Shown here: positions 12,020-25,962 of the stretch, piece by piece
Position numbering within the stretch: the first letter of the stretch is position 1
Layout of the letters: the number at the start of each line of letters is the position of its first letter
Origin: Galerina marginata
Taxonomy: Eukaryota; Basidiomycota; Agaricomycetes; Agaricales; Galerinaceae
DNA: 64,000 bases
Direction of reading: 5' to 3'
Assembly: GCA_023014335.1 (NCBI GenBank)
Contig: JAECYW010000011.1
Location: 2,170,001-2,234,000, forward strand
Position numbers and translations under genes: made by a program
The notes under the pieces: model-generated
Seen by the model: only the letters and a program-made list of their open reading frames with translations
Databases searched by the model: none
What the model was told of the DNA's origin: nothing

Positions 12020-14089
12020 AGACAGGCGATTAGATTTCGAGGATTCGTTCTTGTGGTGTAGTACATTTTTAGTCCTTGATCATGACTGTTACTCTTTAAT
12101 TTTGATTCTATTTCCCTTGAAATATTGTGCTATTCTATTTCCCTTTAAGTATCATATGTTCAGTAATCAAACAAATGGCCGCTACTAGATGTGCTTCAAT
12201 GAAAAAGCTAGAGCTTAATTTATGCTACAACGCCTGGAGAACGTACTCAGAAAACCTTCTTCCCTCGAAGGAGATTGTTTACCATCCGAATCTCGAAAGA
12301 GCCACCTCATCCACCTCTCCGTCCCTTTGGCTCTTCTCTCCCTCTCCTCCCCAACCTCCTCAGTGTCAAGGGTGAAGCTGGCCGCATTATGGCACATTCT
12401 GCCAAAATACCTTCGACGGCTTGTACAGTTTTTTCTTACTCGGACGGGTGGATGTTCGCTCGTCTTGGCGTTTCCCTTCATTCTGTTTGCTGATCGTTCA
12501 AGACTTGATGTTCTCTGTAGCACGAAAGCCAGAGGATGCGCAGGTAAGTCTTGGGCTTCTCAACAAACAGGCAGCACTAACTCTAGATTCATTAACCCTA
12601 ACGATCGCACGAAATGGTGCTACGCCGACGCTCTAAGCTCTCTGGTAAGCTGTCCTCGACAACGCCTTGCTGGTATCACATACAGCGAGCCGTTGTACGT
12701 CGCCGAAAGCAGGCTTGAAGTGAGTGCACTTTTTCTCCTCGTCCTTTAGGCGGATTTGGATTGCGGAGAAGACGCATCGAACCACGAACGAGACTACGAC
12801 GCGGCGGAAAGGGCGGCGAGGCAATTTTTTGCGATCCTTGCACAGCGCGCTGACGCCCTTTTGTTTATGGGGTTAGGGTTAGCTCGAATTCCAACCCGCC
12901 GATACAGTTCCTAGTCGATGAGCTTCCAGCTCGCAGCATAGGCCAATCGGGTAAGGCGGTGGTGGTGGCGTGCTCTGGCTGAGGTTGATGTTAAGGCTTA
13001 GCTTGATGCCGAAGATGCTGTGAAGGCGCTGAAAGGAAGAGGAGTAAGTATGAGTTGAGAATGATAAGGATTCATACCTGCGTCGCTTTGAATGGTATTT
13101 TCAAACAGTGGAGGGTAAGTTTGGCGGTGGTAATGCTATGGTCAGCATTGAACTCTTGAAGGCGATGCATCGATTTGTAGGCAATGCAGGGGCTGGAGTA
13201 AGTCAGTATATGTTGGAACATGCTGTATGCAAAATAGCACCCACCGAACCTGCACCCTCTCTCTACCTGTACCTTTTCTACAAGGCCCCATCGCATTTGG
13301 GTCACTTATGGGCCAACGAACGTGACAAGGACAATGCTATTCAGAGCGCGTGTGCATCGGACTGCCCGGCGATCGGCGTGGAGTCTGCGTCGAAAGTCAC
13401 GGTGGTTCCGGGCATTGAGCTGGGCCTACATCGGTGGGGGCGGCAATGGACTGATAGGCCCTAGCTATATCTCTGAGCTCCTGCTTCCTTGCGGGGCTGT
13501 CTGGCTCTTACTAGCAGGCGGCAGTTCTCAAAAGACGTAGAGCCTAAGGAAAGAATAAGCAAGGGGTTAGGGCTGTAGGAAGTAACAAAGACTATACCTT
13601 GACATAGAACTAGCGTTGAGAGAAACCGGCGACGCAATCCTCGTACCATCGACAAGACAGTGCCGAGATCAAAGCTCGAGGCAGAGGCGTTCGGCCAAGC
13701 ACATCGCGGCGTCGGTAAGTCAGGGAGAGCTACATCAAGTATTGAAGTCAATAAAACGCTACGGAGAGTAAAAACAGCTCAGCTACTTACATTAATATTA
13801 ATATTTGGGCCTTGACGGAATGGTCGGAATTTACACACAGGACGGCGTTATTTGCACCTGTTAGTTTTTGGTGCCAAAGTCAGAGAACGAAAATGCCGGT
13901 TGAGGCACCGTCCTTCGATGTATGTTTTTAGCACGATTCGTAGATGATTCGTAGAACTGAGTTCGCCGTTGCTAGTTTTCTAAACAGTTTAAATAGATTG
14001 CAAGTCTGAATACATATAGCTATAGCCTGTAAGCTCAGAAACATAACCCCCCAATGATATACCGCATCACATGTAAACGCTACGGCTCT
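12020..14089. other. 2-kb gene-poor stretch with two telomere-like hexamers
   Basis: No gene could be supported. The longest plus-strand frames (12222-12749 and 13108-13464) are compositionally odd and lack motifs or convincing splice sites. A short run GGGGTTAGGGTTAG sits at 12869-12882. The last 300 bp are AT-rich and lie downstream of the minus-strand fusion gene. Confidence 0.45.
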
Positions 14090-16748
14090 TTAAAAACCAG
14101 GTCCTTCGTTCCTTGCTGCTGACGGAAGCTTCGGCCATGTTATTGTCAACAGCCCTTGGCGGAGCCTCGCACGGGCTGGGCCCACCTACAGAAGAAAATA
14201 AGCCTGATGCTTACAGAAGGGCTCGAAGACGTACATGACTTTGGTTCGGCACAGGAAGAGCTCGCCGGAATCGCCCATACGTCATCTCGCTGACGAGCTG
14301 GCCTTGAGAAGCTGGGTTGTGCATAGGTCTTCTATTGCCCGAGACAACAAGCTCGTTATCGCGGTATCGCATAGAAATGTCCGGCGGCGTAATCCCGGGC
14401 AATTCCAGGACCGCTATGACTTCCGACATCCGGTCGTAGATCTCCAACCTAAGTGACGATAGAGGGGTGAGCCATATAGCTTAAGACCCAGAAATGCAGC
14501 ATACCGAGGCACCGTGATCTTGTAGGCGTCGATCTCCCACTCTTCGTCGTCTATGGGCCTAAAGCTCCCAGAGAGGAGCTGTCTTCCAGGGTTTTCTGTG
14601 ATAAAGCTTTTTCTAGCATGAGAAATGCTCCAATGCAAGTAGATGAATAAACCATACCTCACGGGCCCACGGATGTAGGTCTCCCTTTCATGCCTGCTGG
14701 CTGGCTCTGGGCAGTCCTAGATTCCGTAAAGCCTAGCGTCGAAGAGGTAAGGTTGGTTTAGACGACTTACAGGGCAGAAGTTCCCGAGACACTCCACCAT
14801 CGTGCCGCAAAACATAGAGTGGCGGTGGTAGTACGGAACACCATCAGGGCGGTCAACGTTGGCCATGTAGTCGAGGCGGGCATTCTAAGAATGAGCTAGG
14901 TTAGAGCGTACGGCAAAATATAAACACCTGGGGCTCACAGTGGTTTCAACCAGAGACCTTATCCGGCTAATATTCCACCCTTCGCCGTACGGAATGTATA
15001 CGTGGCTGGAAGAATAAGAGCTGGTCTCTAGGGCCTCTTGAGCAGCGACGTCGCTGTGGCGTAAGGCACGAGAAAGGTTTCTTTTCTCCGGCTCCTCTAT
15101 CAAGGAGTACCAATCGGAGTCCGTGGCCATGGCCTCAAGGACCAAGAGACGCGCCAGTCCTCGTGGGAAGAATGGAAGCGAGGGGTCATAGATCTATTAA
15201 CAAGCGCTGGTAAGTACGCCCTTTTTGGCACGGTTGTAGACCCTCACCTCCGGCCGAATCTGCTGACGCTCAAGCGTAGGGACGTAGACTTCAAAACCTC
15301 TCTTCGCGTACTTTGACAATCGAACCTCGTACGACGGGGACCTCCTTGAGATGTCAACTGTGTTTGCTTGCCGCATCAGTGCGACTACGGCGCGGGGATT
15401 AGCGAAGACACTTGTCCCTAGAATCAGCCAGCTCGTGAAGGGGCTTCAGGAGGCATAAGGAGGAATAGCTTACCATTGAATCCAATGCATGAGCAATCAA
15501 CGTCGAAGCCAGTTAAGACCTCCGACGGAGACCGGTAGAGCCTCAGAATGATCTGGATGGGCCTAAACGGAAATTGGACTAGAGAAAAGTAAGGTGCCGA
15601 ATACAGAGGCTGAGAGGAAGCAGCCTACAGTAGATTGTAATGACCTGCTTCTTCCGAATGCACACCGCATCAAAACGAACGGCTCGAACGACTGCTTCGT
15701 GAATCTCGAGTATCTTGAGCGGGGCCTTCAAAAAATTCAGTGAGGAAAGGATGCGCAATAGGAAAGGCGTGCATACCTCTTCGGGAGTTAGCCCGTAAAG
15801 AAATAGATCAACATCCGAAGTCGGGTACTCCGCTTTATGGAAAAATGTGCCGAGGGGCATGCTACGCTCACGCAGTGTTTCGGGGGTGAGTGATGCAAGG
15901 ACGGAGCCGCCAGCGGCAATGACATTGGCCCAGTCCATAAGACGTAAAGCGCCTGAAGTGAAGACATCGAAACGAGCCTTGAAGTCTTCCAGAGTAGCCA
16001 CCGTGCTTGGCTCAGTCTCCGTCCGACGTTGGGCATGAGAAAGGGGAAAGATATAGTGAGCAGCGAGCTCCTCTGGGGTTACCGCGGCATCTCTAGGTCG
16101 ACAAAGCCGAAGAGCAGCTGGGCTAGTGTATACGTCCAACAGCCCAACGAAGGGGTCATCTAAGCGGGGATCATGGGGCTCGGTGGCAAACGCCCTCCGA
16201 AGGTTGACTTCCGTTTCTAGAGAAGGCTTCAAAACGTCATCGAGGCCGTCAAAGCCGGGAGGAAGGGAGGTAACTCGGTCAATGAAGAGGGAGATGTCGG
16301 AAATTGGGGCTGCTGAAGTCTCACCCGAAGCGTCGGGCGGAAGACTAGCCACTGCTTCGAGAGTACTGATGCTGAGGCTCGAGGGTTGAGGGGCTGCTGA
16401 AGTCTCACCCGAAGCGTCGGGCGGAAGACTAGCCACTGCTTCGAGAGTACTGATGCTGAGGCTCGAGGGTTGAGGGGCTGCTGAAGTCTCACCCGAAGCG
16501 TCGGGCGGAAGACTAGCCACTACTTCGAGAGTACTGATGCTGAGGCTCGAGGGTTGAGGGGCTGCTGAAGTCTCACCCGAAGCGTCGGGCGGAAGACTAG
16601 CCACTACTTCGAGAGTACTGATGCTGAGGCTCGAGGGTTGAGGGGCTGCTGAAGTCTCACCCGAAGCGTCGGGCGGAAGACTAGCCACTACTTCGAGAGT
16701 ACTGATGCTGGGGCTCGAGGGTTGAGATCTTTGGGACGGTGCTTGCAT
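14090..16748 (-). CDS. Fusion protein: nucleotidyltransferase-like fungal domain plus C-terminal Hsp20 (alpha-crystallin) domain
   Basis: Ten exons fit with GT-AG introns and unbroken frame: 16748-15777, 15725-15629, 15578-15474, 15417-15248, 15193-14939, 14884-14771, 14716-14658, 14612-14505, 14448-14235 and 14185-14090, giving about 729 residues. Residues 8-150 hold five copies of a 28-aa unit. Then comes a domain with NVIAAGGSVLASL and PTSDVDLFLYGLTPEE, which looks like a nucleotidyltransferase fold (G-G/S plus DxD). RSPSYEVRLSKYAKRGFEV and ENPGRQLLSGSFRPID follow. In the fungal family I know, this last motif leads into ankyrin repeats. Here it runs into an alpha-crystallin domain: EVIAVLELPGITPPDI, YRDNELVVSG, YGRFRRALPVP and ARLRQGLLTITWPK. 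The intact frame over ten exons argues for a working gene. Substrate and role are unknown; Hsp20 domains are chaperone modules. Confidence 0.8.
16309..16730 (-). repeat. Five tandem 84-bp repeats, in frame (28-aa unit)
   Basis: Five almost identical 84-bp units encode SISTLEVVASLPPDASGETS plus the linker AAPQPSSL. The two downstream units read EAVAS where the others read EVVAS, and the first unit has PSSPS where the others have PSSLS. A diverged sixth unit, FIDRVTSLPPGFDGL, follows and is probably the ancestral copy. The near-identity of the five points to recent expansion. Confidence 0.9.
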
Positions 16749-17533
16749 TCTGGGATATAGGTTGAGAAAAGAATTGGTCGGGCATTTTGAGGCATCGACG
16801 GCTCTTAAGTATCATCGCAGCACAAAGCTTGGTGCCCAAAGGAAAACCCAAAGGAGAGTGAGAGGGAAAAACAATCAAGTTTTGTTTTCTGCAAAGCTGC
16901 AACAAACAGTCGCTCATTGTTAGCCCGTGCCTCTTGAGGTTCCGTTACAAAAACGCTACCTTTGCACCCTGAGCGCACTGAGCACGCTATACCTAGTAGT
17001 TTCTCTTTCATGAGCAGAATCAGCAGATGTGCAGTTCTGAAAATACCTGCACTGTCAGAAGTACGAAAACGTGTGACTATCACGTGTAACAGTAACAGGA
17101 TTCAAACGGACAGGGAAATTCAAATTCCGGTCTACAGCTCCTAAAACACCACATTTCTGCCAATCTTTTTGCATACTTATTCTGAAAGCCTTTGATGTAT
17201 GCTTCATGAATATGTAAAAATATAAACCAAAATTTGAGCTGAGCTCGTTGTGGACATTATTCTCTCTTGACAACCCACCTTGAAACACAACCAATTCATG
17301 CCTCGAGCTTGAATTACTTCGATTTAAACCACGATTTTTTGTGGGTACATTCTCATAGATACTAAACACAAGTCTGCAAGATATCAGAGTACAAAGATAA
17401 GTATGGCCCAAGAGGTAGGCGAAAAGGTCAAAAAAGCGTGACACAATCGTGACATTTGTGCTGGAAAGTTAGTTGAAAAAAAATTGCATTTCACAATATT
17501 ATATGTCCAATTTGTCGGAGACTGGGTTCAAAC
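16749..17533. other. Intergenic stretch, AT-rich
   Basis: Promoter side of the fusion gene. Minus-strand frames of 92-129 codons occur (17083-16805 and 17444-17055), but they have no recognisable motif. Confidence 0.4.
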
Positions 17534-17537
17534 TTAA

Positions 17538-18299
17538 TCCCCAGTGAAAAATGCCTCGAGTGAGGTTGTCTGAAATTGAGTGGCCTCGAGCCCATTCCCA
17601 TGAGAGCTTGGAACTTCGAGCGTCTTCGAGTGGCTGCACGATTTCATCAGATTATTGCCGAAGCTGGCCATGGCGTGCCTTGGAGGAGCGTGGAAGACGC
17701 TGACAATCCATGGGTTCTTCAATTAGTTAACGTTTTCTCAACTTCTTCCATCGCCACGTACCACCCCCACCACCACCGCAATACCAGTTTCCGCACTTCA
17801 TCTTAGCCTCACCACCTCACAGCCTCGCCTCACAACCTCATCACCACCTTTCAGCCTCCCTTCCTAAAATCCTAGCCCCAAGATTGCAAGTCATCACGTT
17901 ATTGTACAACCATTCCTTTCAAAGTCATTCATGTCAGTATTCTGTGGTGCGAAGGGGAACAACTTGGTTCCGGTATGTCGTTTATTCTTGCCGCTCAGTT
18001 AGGATGCTTATTACCTTCTGTAGTGCTCTTCGTGTCATGTTTGGTTACCTTCTTGCGGCAGTCTACGAAAATTGCGAGGTGCGTTATTCGCGGTCCTCTT
18101 TCTTCATACCCCTACTTCATCGCTTTCTGTTATGTCTGTACTGCTACTACCTGTCAGTGGTTTCAACAAGGGTCTTGGCCAGAGGACAGAAAAGCGGCAT
18201 GTTAGTATACTGGGTAGTCGTACAACTTTTACGGCTCTGTATTATTAAACTTGAATCCAGCCGTCTTCTCAATGACTCCCTGTATTCGGGCTAAATTCT
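17538..18299. other. Non-coding stretch upstream of the kinase fragment
   Basis: Contains the TCGAG-rich element end and a C/CA-rich tract near 17760-17880 (repeated CACC and CCTCAC). No exon encoding a kinase N-lobe was found, which supports a 5' truncation of the kinase. Confidence 0.5.
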
Positions 18300-19146
18300 T
18301 GGTTTTCAATTCTCAGACTTGACAACATACAATGTCCTTTTTCAAGTCTCGGACGAGGTCCAGAAATGGTCGGCTAACTACATCTACCAGACTTTGGGGA
18401 GCCCTGAAACGGACGAAGTACAGACTCTCGACGGGTCTCCACATGGTCCTTTTGCGCCTCGGCAATGCATTGCCCCGACAGACATTTCTCTCCTCTCCTC
18501 TCCTTGGTTCCTCAAAGAGGACGTCATTCTTATCGACTTTGGTCAATCCTTCTTCGCAAATCGTCGGCCACCAGATCACACACCTGCCATAGTATTTCAT
18601 TATCTCTCTCCTGAAGGATTTTTGGACTCAGAGATCAGCCTCCCGTCGGACATCTGGTCCATTAGCATGCGCCATCTTCGAGATTCGGGCTGGAACACCT
18701 CCCTTTGACCCCTTCTTCAGCAGCCGTGATCTGATCCTTAAACAAGTCGTTGAAACGTTAGGCAAATTTCCAGAGCCGTGGTGGAGTGAATGGATGGCCC
18801 GGAAAACCTGGTTCGATGAGGCGGGCGTAGCTAATCCTGTGGAAGAAGTTCAAGAAGGCATATTATTCCTGTCGTCAGGACCCTTGTTCGTCAAAAATTG
18901 GCAGACATTGGAGCACAGGACGACGATTCATACCTGAATGCGGGAGCTATGATTGAGAGGACGGGAACGCGACTTGGAGAAGCGGAAGTCGACCTTCTGG
19001 CCGATCTGTTGGAAAAAATGTTAAGTTGTCGTCCCGAAGATAGGATCTCTATGACGGAAGTGGTGCGACACCCGTGGTTCGCATATGTTGAAGAACCTAG
19101 CTCCACGGAAAGCAAGCAACACTTGGGTCTTGGAGGCTGTCTTTAA
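18300..19146 (+). pseudogene. SRPK-like protein kinase, 5'-truncated and frameshifted
   Basis: The sequence begins directly after an acceptor-like ...TCTCAG with the catalytic loop DLTTYNVLFQ. It continues with a long insert containing SPHGPFAPRQCIAPTDISLL, the DFG motif (VILIDFGQSFFANRRP), the APE-equivalent FHYLSPEG and PSDIWS. The C-lobe goes on as ETLGKFPEPWWSEWMARK and ends with DRISMTEVVRHPWFAYVEE. This order is that of fungal SR-protein kinase relatives. The N-lobe (glycine loop and catalytic lysine) is missing. The frame breaks near 18668 (one extra base between PSDIWS and AIFEIRAGTPPFDPFF) and again near 18857, just before HIIPVVRTLVRQKLADIG. It is therefore a pseudogene unless these are sequence errors. 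Confidence 0.8.
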
Positions 19147-19241
19147 TGCTGAATATTTCCTGACTTCGATTTCTCATACGTAGCTGCTTTTGTAGCTACT
19201 AGTACAAATACTAAACTACCGTGGATCTTTATCGACTTCAA

Positions 19242-21912
<2,671 letters not shown>

Positions 21913-22020
21913 TAAGTTAGGTTCGCAGAAGGAGTCGGGCTTGCTTGCGCCCCGACCAGAATAGCCAGAGAAAGAATCTTCAAAGTTTGTAACATAGCAA
22001 AAGGCAGAGTCATTAAGTTA

Positions 22021-22799
22021 GTTATGAGGATAAGCCTTCCATCGGGTGTTCCTTTCTAAACAACGGAGTGGGGTATTTGTTAATAAACCATGGAGTCCAC
22101 TGGTGCAGAAATCGCACCCCGTCTCCTGCGGCACGGAAAGAGGTGGTTCAGGCATATCTTTAAATTTATACTCGCTTGGAGTTGGCTTGGAGATGAGCAC
22201 CCCACTGGCAGATTCCGCAGGGCGCAGTGACCGGGAACGAACCATAAGAGCGAACTAGGAGCAAAGTACCCCTCAGGAAGCTGGAAACGTGTCTCGAAAG
22301 AGAAATTATGGCCGAGAGGTGAAGTAATAGCACCTATGATTAGCTCGCTAAAGTGCATGGTAGTGGTAGTAGTAGATTAACTGGCATGGTCCAATGGCTG
22401 AACACCGGGTTTCGAATGTCACGGTCCATGAAACAATTATAAAGCTGAGTGAAAGAATAGAAGCGTGTGAAAACCGAAGTCTTCATTCTTCACCCGCGCT
22501 ACGGTACCCATTCATTGAGCCACGTCGACTGGGATCGAGCAAATTTGAGTGCTTTTAGAATCTATCATGCTTGAAGAGAGTCGAGAAGGCTCTAATCATG
22601 TAGACTGTAGTCGAGCCAAATCGAGCGGGGTAAATTTGCCATCAATTTAATCGATACCATACGAATTGGCTCGAATTGATACGAAAATTCATCGAGTCAT
22701 TCTCATTTTTCGTACGACATCGAGTGCTGTCGACTGGATTGATGGCGCACGATACCACACGACTCCACTCGATCCTGCTCGAGGCGTTTTTCACTGGGC
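22021..22799. other. Esterase 5' flank and TCGA-rich element end
   Basis: No gene seen. From 22530 to 22790 the word TCGA recurs about nine times, leading to the inverted terminus at 22779-22797. Confidence 0.5.
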
Positions 22800-22807
22800 T
22801 TAATCTC

Positions 22808-23530
22808 TCAGAATAGGTCATTGGCATCGTCCGACATGTTGTGAGTAATGATAGAAGGCAAGGAGTTTCTTTTCAAAGCGAAATTGCGACGCTTGAGCAA
22901 GACCTGGTTTTGCTCAGGAACCAGCTCGTTTGGAGAGGGCATGAACTTCTTTTCCCTGAAAGATTATTTATCCGTTAGCCAAGCGACGTGTCGTGTGGTA
23001 AAACGATAGTTACCCATGGAACCGAGCGGCGTGGCGAGGCTTCAATAAACACATCCACACCCTTGTATATCTAAAGTGTCCTCTTCAGAACTCAAGACGC
23101 AAGGACAGAGGATAAGGACTTACATAGAAGAGGGTGTTGTCGGTCAAAAATCATAATGACCGTTAAAGTGACCCCTTATAAGAAATTTGTTGATTTTGGC
23201 TTTGCTGGTAGCATGCAAATTTTAGAACTCGTGGATAGCTTGAAACTTAACAATGTTCAAGCCGTGTGCAAGGACGCCGCTCGCTCATATACGTAATGTG
23301 CGAGACGGTGGTGAAAACGTCACCACAATGTGTCGCAGAGCGTTCGATGCAGTACCAGTGATAGATACCTTGCTTCCTGGCTTCATGGTCGATATCGAAG
23401 TATTGGAGGTTGTTGTAGAAACCCACGGATCCAGCGCACAGGTAGCAGCCGAGAAACGTTGCGTGGGTGGTGAAAAAGATGGTGACGTCGATATGTCGCT
23501 TACGGCAAAGAGGTATAGCGAGGCCTGCTA
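22808..23530 (-). pseudogene. Glycogen synthase remnant
   Basis: Three fragments in the correct order match eukaryotic glycogen synthase (GT3, UDP-glucose-dependent glycogen chain elongation). At 23530-23270: [20 protein letters not shown], then [13 protein letters not shown], then [10 protein letters not shown] and [14 protein letters not shown]. At about 23080-23030: KGVDVFIEASPRR. At about 22970-22808: [20 protein letters not shown], then NMSDDAND. The N-terminus, the region after HITYMSE and the whole C-terminal half are absent. The last recognisable residues (DAND, then PIL if one base is restored) end a few bases before the TTAA at 22800. It cannot encode an enzyme. Confidence 0.8.
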
Positions 23531-23589
23531 AATTCAACCAAGGTCAAAAAAACCATATACTTAGATAAAAAGACGAAAATAGTTTCATC

Positions 23590-24670
23590 AATTCCTCATG
23601 ATCAAGGATTTGAACTCAACCAGGCTTGAAATAATCCTCTACGCCGTCGTCAAGTCTCTATGAGCCGCCATCGAGGCTGGCGCATTGTAATCTGGTATAC
23701 CAGTACAAAGTAGTCATGATCTGCCAGTGGTATAAAACACAGAATCGAGCATAAGTTTGTGTTTTGCTGAGCGGTTTGGGCTTACCGGGGCTTAATCCTC
23801 CACACCATTGTGTAAGTCACCAGCAAGGCTGAATTGCCGTGATCCGATTGGCCGATACGAAATTGACATGGTGTGGTATAAAAACGCGAATTTGGGCATG
23901 CTCATGAGTTGATATTTTGTTTACCGATTCTGACTTACCAGGGGTTAAATCCATCCTCTACGCCATCGTAACCTTTCCGTGACTCTCCAGCGAGGCTGGC
24001 ATGCCGTGATTTAAGACGCTGAGACGAAATCGGTATGATCTGGCATGAAAACACGAAATTGAGCAAAAGTTCATCTTTTGTTGAACTGTTTGGACGTACC
24101 AGGCCTTCAAAGGGTTATTGAAGATTCCACTACATCGTGGTAAACCTGCTGTGCAAGACTGGTGTGCCGTGATACGAGACTAAGATACACAAAAGATACA
24201 TAGTTGGCATGATCTGGAATAAACACATGAATTTGAGCATCAGGTTATAATTCCATTGTGACTCACCCGGGCTTAAAAAGTCTCTTACAACTTAGTAGGC
24301 TGTTTGAAAGACGCAGCGAGACTGGCGTGGCATGTTTCGATAGGCCGATACGAAATTGGCCCAATCTGGTACAGAAACATGGATTTGAGCATCAGTTATT
24401 CGAACTGAGCTATTTAAACTCACCTGGGCCCAAACGACTCCCTTACACCCTCGTTGACTTTGTTGACTCGCCAGCAAGGCCTAGGAACCGTGTTTCGGCA
24501 CCCAGTACAAATTTGACATGATCTGCATAAAACGCGAATATGAGGATAAGTCTGAATTTTGAATTCACCCAGACTTATAATTACGAATAGATTCATCAGT
24601 TTATATGAGTCACCTGCAAGACTAACCGACCATGTTTCGAGACGGTGGCATGAAACCGGCCTGAATTGTC
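23590..24670. repeat. Diverged tandem repeat array, period about 155 bp, seven units
   Basis: A unit with the anchor (C)GAATTTGAGCATAAGTT recurs at about 23607, 23741, 23886, 24053, 24228, 24381 and 24535, so spacing varies from about 134 to 175 bp. Each unit also carries a GGCTTAA...CTCTAC segment, a CGCCAGCAAGGCTGGC-like segment and CCGATACGAAATTGGCATGATCTGG. Units have drifted by many substitutions and small indels, so the array is old. No coding potential. Confidence 0.8.
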
Positions 24671-25962
24671 GAGGGATAACTAAGTGAACTGAAGTGAACC
24701 AGTCAGCAGAAGTCAATACTTTTGGCTTATCAGGAATTATAATTATAAATGGTTGTTTGTTCTGGGAGCTACCAGAGAAAATGAGGGAGAATGCAGAAGA
24801 CGGAGGTGGTCGAACGTGGAAGACAACCAAGTACGCAGAGCCGAGCGAGTCCGAGCAAATCCGAATGCACCCAGATTTGACACGACTTGAGGATATAAAT
24901 AGAACTCGTAAGTCCGAGTCGATGACGTTCAACTCAACCACCACCATCCATCTCTTGGCAGCTCCATGGATCCTCTCTTTCCGTTCCATATGCATGTTCC
25001 CAGACCTGTACGACGCGATCAGTACACGTACTCGAGTATAACCCCTCCCTCGCTGTCAAGAAAAACCGCCATATCCGACCTGGGGGGTAAATGGAGTCGG
25101 ATACGCCTTTTCAGGCGAGCTAGTCAATGATTGGCGGATTGAGCTCTGGTAAGATGCCATTCAGAGTTCATTGGGGACTGCTAAGCCATTTTCCCTACAT
25201 AGGTCTTCCCAATGCTCAAACTGGCAAGAATTGGTACGCGTTCTGTTATTTTGACGCATATATCCTGATCCCCGCCTATAGGCATCCCAACTCAACTTCC
25301 CGCCTCAAACATTGTCCCTACGGCACCTAACCGCAAATGATAAGGTAGCATTTCGTTTTCTATTTGTGGAGTTGACCTTGCTAATAGTGACTTTATCAGG
25401 TTCGCTGCCCTTGCTGGGTCGCCTTCCCCTGTCTCCGGTAAGTAAATCTTAAAAGAACGACCAGCTACTCTCGTTGAAGCATACTTTCCAGCCCAAATTG
25501 CATTCACAGGCATCTTATTCGTCGACGGGAGACTGGTGGAGCGACGTTGGCATAGTGGGCTTTGGTAGGTTTTCCTGGTTTGTGGATTTGACTTGGCGTG
25601 GACCCGGCGTGCACAACGACGGTCATACGACGATCATTTTCTCAGATATGTACGGATAAAAGCCGAATAAAACAGTTTATTGCCACAAAAATTAAACCGG
25701 AAAACCTCTTTTGCGCATTGCGTATGCTCACATTCCAACAATAGGGTTCCCCCTAACCTTCCCGCCTTAGTAGGTGCACAGGTCACCAGTCCACCTTAGG
25801 CCTTTTGTCAGTCCTTGTGTACAACTTGAATAAAACCAGACAGCAACATAAATTGAGGAAATGCTAGACAAGAAATATAAACCAATGGCCGTAGTCAACA
25901 CCACCTATGGCTATGTAAGAAGAAAGCATGTACGAGTAGTACGGCTAATTGCACAAAGAAAG
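24671..25962. other. Intergenic stretch with a TATA-like box and short frames
   Basis: GATATAAATAG at 24893-24903 is followed 60 bp later by an ATG (24965). A two-exon reading with a GTAAAT donor near 25092 and an acceptor near 25203 is possible, but the product has no motif. On the minus strand a 73-codon ATG frame (25513-25292) is open and of even composition, and also unrecognised. Both are left as unproven. Confidence 0.35.

Noticed and set aside
12222..12749. 175-codon plus-strand frame
   Set aside because: Composition and lack of motifs fit chance. A minus-strand frame of similar length overlaps it.
12869..12882. Two TTAGGG hexamers, possible interstitial telomere
   Set aside because: Only two units and no subtelomeric context. 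Expected by chance in a 64-kb window.
23600..24670. tRNA-like words (GTTCAAATC on the minus strand) in the tandem repeat
   Set aside because: No acceptor stem, D-arm or anticodon arm can be folded around them, and the words are not conserved between units.
24694..25041. 115-codon plus-strand frame upstream of the SUN gene
   Set aside because: No motif, and it runs through a TATA-like promoter region and out of an old repeat.
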